Assembly: GCF_026342735.1 (NCBI RefSeq)
Contig: NZ_JAPEMM010000001.1
Coordinates: 4,154,001 to 4,218,000 of the forward strand
Direction: 5' to 3'
DNA length: 64,000 nucleotides
DNA from: Streptomyces sp. NBC_00193
GTDB lineage: Bacteria; Actinomycetota; Actinomycetes; Streptomycetales; Streptomycetaceae
How positions within the stretch are numbered: position 1 is the stretch's first letter; each line of letters opens with the position of its first letter. The notes below the pieces were generated by a model. That model was given only the letters and a program-made list of their open reading frames with translations. It searched no databases and was not told where the DNA came from. A program made the position numbers and the translations under genes. Below are positions 58,921 through 64,000 of the stretch, one piece after another.

Positions 58921-60153
58921 ATGCCTTCCGCACTGCCCGACGGTGAACCCATGCCCGAAGACGGCTCGCTGCCGCTCCACGCCCTGGCGGGAGCCGGGGA
59001 CCGGCCGCTCGGGTTCTACCTGCACGTTCCGTACTGCGCCACGCGCTGCGGATACTGCGACTTCAACACCTACACGGCCACCGAGCTGCGGGGCACCGGC
59101 GGCGTGCTCGCCTCCCGGGAGAACTACGCCGACACCCTGATCGACGAGATCAGGCTCGCGCGCAAGGTGCTCGGGGACGACCCCAGGGCCGTACGGACCG
59201 TCTTCGTGGGCGGCGGCACGCCCACGCTGCTGCCCGCCGGCGACCTCGTACGGATGCTCGCGGCGATCCGCGAGGAATTCGGGCTGGCCGAGGACGCCGA
59301 GGTCACCACCGAGGCCAATCCGGAGTCCGTGAACCCGGAGTACCTGGCCGAGCTGCGCGCGGGCGGCTTCAACCGCATCTCCTTCGGCATGCAGAGCGCG
59401 AAGCAGCACGTCCTGAAGGTGCTCGACCGCACGCACACACCCGGGCGGCCCGAGGCCTGCGTCGCGGAGGCGCGGGCGGCGGGCTTCGAGCACGTGAACC
59501 TGGACCTGATCTACGGGACGCCGGGGGAATCGGACGAGGACTGGCGCGCGTCGCTGTCGGCGGCCCTGGGGGCCGGGCCCGATCACATCAGCGCCTACGC
59601 GCTGATCGTGGAGGAGGGCACCCAGCTCGCGCGGCGGATCCGGCGGGGCGAGGTCCCGATGACGGACGACGACGTCCACGCGGACCGGTACCTGATCCTC
59701 GACGCGGTGATGGCCGAGGCGGGGTACTCCTGGTACGAGGTCTCGAACTGGGCCACCTCCGAGGCCGGGCGGTGCCTGCACAACGAGCTGTACTGGCGCG
59801 GCGCCGACTGGTGGGGGGCCGGGCCCGGAGCGCACTCGCACGTGGGCGGGGTGCGGTGGTGGAACGTGAAGCATCCCGGTGCGTATGCGGCGGCGCTGGC
59901 CGAAGGTCGGTCGCCCGGGGCGGGGCGGGAGCTCTTGTCCTCGGAGGACCGGCGGGTGGAGCGGATCCTGCTGGAGCTCCGGCTCGTGGACGGGGTGCCG
60001 CTGTCGCTGCTGGCCCCTGCGGGGCTGGCGGCGTCCCGGCGGGCCCTGGCCGACGGGCTCCTCGAAGCCGGCCCGTACGCGGCCGGCAGGGCCGTCCTGA
60101 CCCTGCGCGGGCGGCTCCTGGCCGACGCGGTGGTCCGCGACCTGGTGGACTGA
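58921..60153 (+). CDS. hemW: HemW-type radical SAM protein (coproporphyrinogen III oxidase-like)
   Basis: 410 residues. The CX3CX2C cluster motif is CATRCGYC (Cys39, Cys43, Cys46), followed by DFNTYT. GGGTPTLLP, NPESV and the later NYWA-like elements match HemN/HemW. It lacks the extra N-terminal region of HemN, and HemW proteins are heme chaperones rather than oxidases; the historic name should be used with care. GACAAT six bases before the ATG could serve a leaderless transcript; GTG 58903 is an alternative start. Confidence 0.94.
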   Translation: MPSALPDGEPMPEDGSLPLHALAGAGDRPLGFYLHVPYCATRCGYCDFNTYTATELRGTGGVLASRENYADTLIDEIRLARKVLGDDPRAVRTVFVGGGTPTLLPAGDLVRMLAAIREEFGLAEDAEVTTEANPESVNPEYLAELRAGGFNRISFGMQSAKQHVLKVLDRTHTPGRPEACVAEARAAGFEHVNLDLIYGTPGESDEDWRASLSAALGAGPDHISAYALIVEEGTQLARRIRRGEVPMTDDDVHADRYLILDAVMAEAGYSWYEVSNWATSEAGRCLHNELYWRGADWWGAGPGAHSHVGGVRWWNVKHPGAYAAALAEGRSPGAGRELLSSEDRRVERILLELRLVDGVPLSLLAPAGLAASRRALADGLLEAGPYAAGRAVLTLRGRLLADAVVRDLVD

Positions 60154-60168
60154 CCCCGTCCGGGGCTG

Positions 60169-60197
60169 CCCTGCGGGTCGGGGACAGCCCCGCAGGG
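60169..60197. terminator. hairpin between convergent hemW and the DUF3097 gene
   Basis: A perfect 9-bp stem (60169-60177 with 60189-60197) with an 11-base loop lies in the 57-base gap. Confidence 0.55.
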
Positions 60198-60210
60198 TCG
60201 CGGCCCGGGG

Positions 60211-61008
60211 CTACGCCGTCACGTGGTCGATCAGGTGTTCCACCGCGCCCAGGAGGGTGGGCTCCAGGTCCTTGTACGAGGTCACGCGGGACAGGATGTG
60301 CTGCCAGGCGGCTCCGGTGTTCTCCGGCCAGCCCAGGGCGCGGCAGATGCCCGTCTTCCAGTCCTGGCCGGGCGGGACCACCGGCCAGGCGCGGATGCCC
60401 AGGGCCGAGGGTTTCACCGCCTGCCAGACGTCCACGTACGGGTGGCCCACGATCAGGACGTGCGGGGAGGTCACCGAGGCCGCGATGCGGGACTCCTTGG
60501 AGCCCGGGACCAGGTGGTCCACCAGGATTCCCAGCCGGGCGTCGGCGGCGGGGGCGAAGTCCGCGACCACCGACGGGAGGTCGTCGATGCCCTCCAGGTA
60601 CTCCACCACGACGCCCTCGATGCGCAGGTCGTCGCCCCACACCCGTTCGACGAGCTCGGCGTCGTGGCGGCCCTCCACGTAGATCCGGCCCGCCCGGGCC
60701 ACCCGCGCCCGGGCCCCGGGGACGGCGAGGGAGCCCGAGGCCGTACGGGCCGGGGCGGCCGGCCCCCGCGCCGGGCGGGTCAGGGTCACCACCGCGCCGT
60801 CCAGGAGGAAGCCGCGGGGTTCGAGGGGGAAGACGCGGCGCTTGCCGAAGCGGTCCTCCAGGGTGACCGTGCCCGCCTCGCAGGCCACCACCGCGCCGCA
60901 GAAGTCCGTACCCGCCACCTCGACCACCAGATCGGGATCGGCCGGCACCTCCGGCACGGGCTTGGCGCGCTTCCACTGCGGGGTCAGGTCGGGGGAGTAC
61001 TCACGCAT
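60211..61008 (-). CDS. DUF3097 family protein
   Basis: 265 residues. MREYSPDLTPQWKRAKPVPEV and VEGRHDAELVERVWGDDLRIEGVVVEYLEGIDDL (in part a TOPRIM-like acidic segment: EGRHDAE and a later DHLVPGSKE) mark this actinobacterial family. The TOPRIM resemblance suggests a nucleic-acid enzyme, but that is inference. Its minus-strand -10 box TACCCT (61016-61021) lies seven bases before ATG 61008, predicting a leaderless mRNA. Confidence 0.88.
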   Translation of the reverse strand: MREYSPDLTPQWKRAKPVPEVPADPDLVVEVAGTDFCGAVVACEAGTVTLEDRFGKRRVFPLEPRGFLLDGAVVTLTRPARGPAAPARTASGSLAVPGARARVARAGRIYVEGRHDAELVERVWGDDLRIEGVVVEYLEGIDDLPSVVADFAPAADARLGILVDHLVPGSKESRIAASVTSPHVLIVGHPYVDVWQAVKPSALGIRAWPVVPPGQDWKTGICRALGWPENTGAAWQHILSRVTSYKDLEPTLLGAVEHLIDHVTA

Positions 61009-61015
61009 CCGGCCG

Positions 61016-61021
61016 AGGGTA
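61016..61021 (-). promoter_or_regulatory. -10 box (TACCCT) for a leaderless DUF3097 transcript
   Basis: Seven bases before the minus-strand ATG at 61008, inside the 28-base gap to the next gene. Confidence 0.5.
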
Positions 61022-61036
61022 GGAGAGCGGGCCCTC

Positions 61037-61762
61037 TCAGGTGTCCGACACGCCGAAACGGGCCGCCAGTGTGTCGCGTTGGGCACGCACGAAGGCCGCG
61101 TCGACCACCGCTCCGTGACCCGGCACGTACAGAGCGTCGTCCCCGCCCAGGGCGAGGAGCCGGTCCAGGGCCGCCGGCCACTGCCGCGGCACCGCGTCCG
61201 GACCCGCCTGCGGCTCGCCGGATTCCTCGACCAGGTCGCCGCAGAAGACCACCTCGCGCGCACCGGACACGAAGGCGGCCAGATCGTGCCGGGTGTGCCC
61301 CGGGCCGACGTTCGCCAGCAGCACCTGCACCCCGCCCAGGTCGAGCGTCCATTCGCCCGACACCAGGTGCCGGGGGAGCACCAGCAGATCCGCCGCCTCG
61401 GCGGCCTCGGCCGCCGCCAGGCCGTGCCGGACCGCGTCCGCCCGCAGCTCGTCCCGGCTCACGGAGAGCAGGGCGTCCAGCCCGACCGGACCGTAGACCT
61501 CGGCCCCCGCGAACGCCGCACCACCCAACACGTGGTCGAAATGTCCGTGTGTGAATGCGAGATGGGTCACGCGCCGGCCCGCCAGCCGCTCCGCTTCGGC
61601 CCGCACCAGCGCGCCTTCCCGCAGGGAGGACCCGGGGTCGATCAGAAGGGCGGAATCCTCGCCCACCACCAGTCCCACGGTGCAGTCCCACACCGGCAGG
61701 CGTCGCCGGCCGGTCCGTTCGGTGAGCCGTTCCCAGCCCGCCTCTTCCCAACGCACGTCCAT
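61037..61762 (-). CDS. MBL-fold metallo-hydrolase
   Basis: 241 residues. The dinuclear metal motif is THGHFDHVLGG (HxHxDH, near residue 71); further ligands are in GPGHTRHD and the FCGD aspartate, with GHG near the C-terminus. Generic metallo-beta-lactamase fold hydrolases include glyoxalases, lactonases and others; no specific assignment can be made. Transcribed from a leaderless-type promoter on the minus strand. Confidence 0.92.
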   Translation of the reverse strand: MDVRWEEAGWERLTERTGRRRLPVWDCTVGLVVGEDSALLIDPGSSLREGALVRAEAERLAGRRVTHLAFTHGHFDHVLGGAAFAGAEVYGPVGLDALLSVSRDELRADAVRHGLAAAEAAEAADLLVLPRHLVSGEWTLDLGGVQVLLANVGPGHTRHDLAAFVSGAREVVFCGDLVEESGEPQAGPDAVPRQWPAALDRLLALGGDDALYVPGHGAVVDAAFVRAQRDTLAARFGVSDT

Positions 61763-61768
61763 GCCGCG

Positions 61769-61774
61769 ACGCTA
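61769..61774 (-). promoter_or_regulatory. -10 box (TAGCGT) for a leaderless MBL-protein transcript
   Basis: On the minus strand TAGCGT ends six bases before ATG 61762; no Shine-Dalgarno is present. Confidence 0.5.
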
Positions 61775-61790
61775 CCTTGGCGGGCCGCCC

Positions 61791-61821
61791 TTGCTAGGGG
61801 TGTACCACCCCGCCGTACACT
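61791..61821 (+). promoter_or_regulatory. hrcA promoter
   Basis: TTGCTA (61791-61796) and TACACT (61816-61821) are 19 bases apart; the start would fall near 61828, just upstream of the CIRCE operator. Confidence 0.5.
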
Positions 61822-61834
61822 GACCGGGGGATCT

Positions 61835-61861
61835 CTGGCACTCGAACGCTCAGAGTGCCAG
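61835..61861 (+). promoter_or_regulatory. CIRCE operator for HrcA
   Basis: CTGGCACTC (61835-61843), nine bases, then GAGTGCCAG (61853-61861): a perfect 9-bp inverted repeat with the spacing of CIRCE. The consensus is TTAGCACTC-N9-GAGTGCTAA; here the outer bases are G/C-shifted. It sits between promoter and hrcA, as expected for autoregulation. Confidence 0.88.
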
Positions 61862-61913
61862 CAGGCAGGGCCTGCCGAAGCCGCGAACGACGGAAACGAT
61901 GGAGGTGTGCGCG

Positions 61914-62930
61914 ATGCTCAGCGAACGCAGACTCGAAGTGCTGCGCGCCATCGTCCAGGACTACGTCGGGACGGAGGAGCCGGTCGGCTCCAAGGCGCTC
62001 ACCGAGCGGCACCGGCTCGGCGTCTCGCCCGCCACCGTGCGCAACGACATGGCCGTGCTGGAGGACGAGGGCTACATCGCGCAGCCCCACACCAGCGCCG
62101 GCCGGATCCCCACCGACAAGGGCTACCGCCTCTTCGTCGACAAGCTGGCGGGGGTCAAGCCGCTGTCGACGCCCGAGCGCCGGGCCATCCAGAACTTCCT
62201 CGACGGGGCCGTGGACCTCGACGACGTCGTCGGCCGGACGGTGCGGCTGCTCGCGCAGCTCACCCGGCAGGTCGCCGTCGTCCAGTACCCGTCGCTCACC
62301 CGCTCCACCGTCCGGCACGTCGAGCTGCTCGCGCTGGCCCCGGCCCGCCTGATGCTCGTCCTCATCACGGACACCGGCCGGGTCGAGCAGCGGCTCGTCG
62401 ACTGCCAGGCCCCCTTCGGGGAGGCCTCGCTCGCGGACCTGCGGGCCCGCCTCAACAGCCGTGTGGTCGGCCGTCGGTTCACCGACGTGCCGCCGCTGGT
62501 GAAGGACCTTCCGGAATCCTTCGAGAACGAGGACCGGGTGACGGTGAAGGCCGTCCTCGACACCCTTCTCGAAACGCTGGTCGAGGAGGCGGAGGAGCGG
62601 CTGATGATCGGCGGCACCGCCAACCTGACCCGCTTCGGACACGATTTTCCCCTGACGATCAGGCCGGTGCTCGAAGCGCTGGAGGAGCAGGTCGTGCTCC
62701 TCAAGCTGCTGGGCGAGGCCAGTGAGTCGGGAATGGCCGTAAAGATCGGGCATGAGAACGCCTACGAGGGACTGAACTCCACGTCCGTCGTCTCGGTCGG
62801 CTACGGTTCGGGCGGCGAAGCAGTCGCCAAACTCGGCGTGGTCGGACCGACCCGCATGGACTACCCCGGAACGATGGGAGCGGTACGCGCAGTGGCACGT
62901 TACGTCGGACAGATCCTGGCGGAGTCGTAA
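61914..62930 (+). CDS. hrcA: heat-inducible transcription repressor HrcA
   Basis: 338 residues. N-terminal winged helix (ERRLEVLRAIVQDYVGTEEPVGSKAL, in its family form, and SPATVRNDMAVLEDEGYI) binds CIRCE; the remainder is the GAF-like regulatory part ending GTMGAVRAVARYVGQIL. GGAGGTG six bases before ATG 61914 fixes the start; ATG 61899 is upstream but has no site. Directly abuts dnaJ (TAA then GTG). Confidence 0.96.
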   Translation: MLSERRLEVLRAIVQDYVGTEEPVGSKALTERHRLGVSPATVRNDMAVLEDEGYIAQPHTSAGRIPTDKGYRLFVDKLAGVKPLSTPERRAIQNFLDGAVDLDDVVGRTVRLLAQLTRQVAVVQYPSLTRSTVRHVELLALAPARLMLVLITDTGRVEQRLVDCQAPFGEASLADLRARLNSRVVGRRFTDVPPLVKDLPESFENEDRVTVKAVLDTLLETLVEEAEERLMIGGTANLTRFGHDFPLTIRPVLEALEEQVVLLKLLGEASESGMAVKIGHENAYEGLNSTSVVSVGYGSGGEAVAKLGVVGPTRMDYPGTMGAVRAVARYVGQILAES

Positions 62931-64000
62931 GTGGCCACGGACTACTACGCCGTTCTCGGCGTGCGCCGCGACGCATCGCAGGACGAGATCAAGAAGGCAT
63001 TCCGGCGGCTCGCCCGCGAGCTGCACCCGGATGTGAATCCCGATCCCAAGACGCAAGAGCGTTTCAAGGAGATCAACGCCGCCTACGAGGTCCTCTCGGA
63101 CCCGCAGAAGAAGCAGGTCTTCGACCTCGGCGGCGACCCGCTGTCCTCCTCGGGCGGCGGCGGAGCCGGCGGCTTCGGAGCGGGTGGCTTCGGCAACTTC
63201 TCCGACATCATGGACGCCTTCTTCGGCCAGTCCTCGCAGCGCGGACCGCGCTCGCGGACCCGCCGCGGCCAGGACGCCATGATCCGCCTCGACCTGGAAC
63301 TGGACGAGGCCGCCTTCGGCACGACCAAGGACATCCAGGTCGACACGGCCGTCGTCTGCACCACCTGCTCCGGCGAGGGCGCCGCCCCCGGCACCTCGGC
63401 GCAGACGTGTGACATGTGCCGCGGCCGCGGTGAGGTCTCGCAGGTCACCCGGTCCTTCCTGGGCCAGGTCATGACCTCGCGGCCCTGCCCGCAGTGCCAG
63501 GGCTTCGGCACCGTGGTCCCGACCCCGTGCCCCGAGTGCGCGGGCGACGGCCGGGTCCGCTCCCGCCGCAGCCTGACGGTCAAGATCCCCGCCGGTGTCG
63601 AGAACGGCACCCGGATCCAGCTCGCGGGCGAGGGCGAGGTCGGCCCCGGCGGCGGCCCCGCCGGCGACCTGTACGTGGAGATCCACGAGCTGCCGCACCC
63701 GACCTTCCAGCGGCGCGGGGACGACCTGCACTGCACGGTCACCATCCCGATGACCGCGGCGGCCCTGGGCACCAAATGCCCGCTGGAGACGCTGGACGGC
63801 CTGGAGGAGATCGACATCCGGCCCGGCACCGGGTCCGGGCAGGCGATCCCGCTGCACGGCCGCGGCGTCACCCACCTGCGCGGCGGCGGGCGCGGCGACC
63901 TGATCGTGCACGTCGAGGTCACCACCCCGGGCAAGCTGGACCCGGCGCAGGAGGACCTGCTGCGCCAGCTGGCCAAGCTGCGGGGCGAGGAGCGGCCGAT
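62931..64000 (+). CDS. dnaJ: molecular chaperone DnaJ (3' truncated by window edge)
   Basis: Hsp70 co-chaperone. 356 residues visible from GTG 62931 with GGAG six bases upstream inside hrcA. J domain with HPD at 32-34, a Gly/Phe-rich linker (GGFGAGGFGNF), four zinc-binding CxxCxGxG-type repeats (CTTCSGEG, CDMCRGRG, CPQCQGFG, CPECAGDG), and the C-terminal substrate-binding domains. It is the copy linked to hrcA and thus under CIRCE control. Confidence 0.97.
   Translation, partial: MATDYYAVLGVRRDASQDEIKKAFRRLARELHPDVNPDPKTQERFKEINAAYEVLSDPQKKQVFDLGGDPLSSSGGGGAGGFGAGGFGNFSDIMDAFFGQSSQRGPRSRTRRGQDAMIRLDLELDEAAFGTTKDIQVDTAVVCTTCSGEGAAPGTSAQTCDMCRGRGEVSQVTRSFLGQVMTSRPCPQCQGFGTVVPTPCPECAGDGRVRSRRSLTVKIPAGVENGTRIQLAGEGEVGPGGGPAGDLYVEIHELPHPTFQRRGDDLHCTVTIPMTAAALGTKCPLETLDGLEEIDIRPGTGSGQAIPLHGRGVTHLRGGGRGDLIVHVEVTTPGKLDPAQEDLLRQLAKLRGEERP

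Noticed and set aside
58921..60153. Oxygen-independent coproporphyrinogen III oxidase (hemN).
   Set aside because: It lacks the N-terminal region of HemN and fits HemW length and position next to hrcA-dnaJ.

Overview
The window is a segment of a Streptomyces-type chromosome. The support is direct: very high G+C with strong third-position G/C bias, many GTG starts, TANNNT -10 boxes placed directly on start codons, an RNase E/G flanked by Ala/Pro/Arg-rich arms, and a gene order (ndk-mreBCD-pbp2-rodA ... rne-rplU-rpmA-obgE ... proB-proA ... nadD-LCP-rsfS ... leuS ... comEA-comEC-holA-rpsT-lepA ... hemW-hrcA-dnaJ) that, from memory, matches the conserved core of Streptomyces coelicolor. Nothing indicates a plasmid, prophage or integrated island. 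Both ends cut genes: ndk lacks about nine N-terminal residues and dnaJ runs off the right edge.  Region 1 (1-6945) is the cell-wall elongation cluster: mreB, mreC, mreD, a class B penicillin-binding protein and the SEDS polymerase RodA, with a sigma-E-like promoter in front of mreB. Region 2 (7185-15952) holds a CYTH-CHAD protein and the radical SAM protein TIGR03960, whose usual partner (TIGR03936 family) is separated from it by two accessory genes: a large secreted protein made of seven four-cysteine repeats, bracketed by two near-identical terminators, and an unusual WRY-repeat membrane protein.  Region 3 (16194-22924) is rne, rplU-rpmA and obgE. Region 4 (23055-31471) is a surface-glycan cluster: two related family 2 glycosyltransferases (one fused to a CDP-glycerol-type glycerophosphotransferase), galE, a GT4 enzyme, and a polyprenyl-phosphate glycosyltransferase with a GtrA flippase-like partner. 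Together with the LCP-like protein at 38738 these could make and attach a teichoic-acid-like wall polymer, consistent with the nearby wall machinery.  Region 5 (31581-41738) has proB and proA, two related single-pass membrane proteins sharing a SVVFDEDFVR motif, an M48 protease, nadD, the LCP-like protein, rsfS and a histidine phosphatase that appears to need a CTG start. Region 6 (41851-45660) has two identical tRNA-Ala(GGC) genes around a small zinc-ribbon-like gene, then leuS preceded by a complete-looking attenuator: a 12-residue leader peptide with three consecutive Leu codons, and a U-tailed terminator. Region 7 (45784-54595) has a membrane-anchored coiled-coil protein, DegV, ComEA, ComEC (whose frame has no stop until far downstream, across yceI), YceI, HolA and rpsT. 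Region 8 (54841-64000) has lepA, an acyl-CoA synthetase, hemW, two minus-strand genes, and the CIRCE-hrcA-dnaJ heat-shock unit.  The most interesting observations are the leuS attenuator, the ComEC read-through frame, the CTG starts, the widespread leaderless-promoter pattern, the seven-repeat secreted protein between twin terminators, and the glycosyltransferase/TagF cluster.
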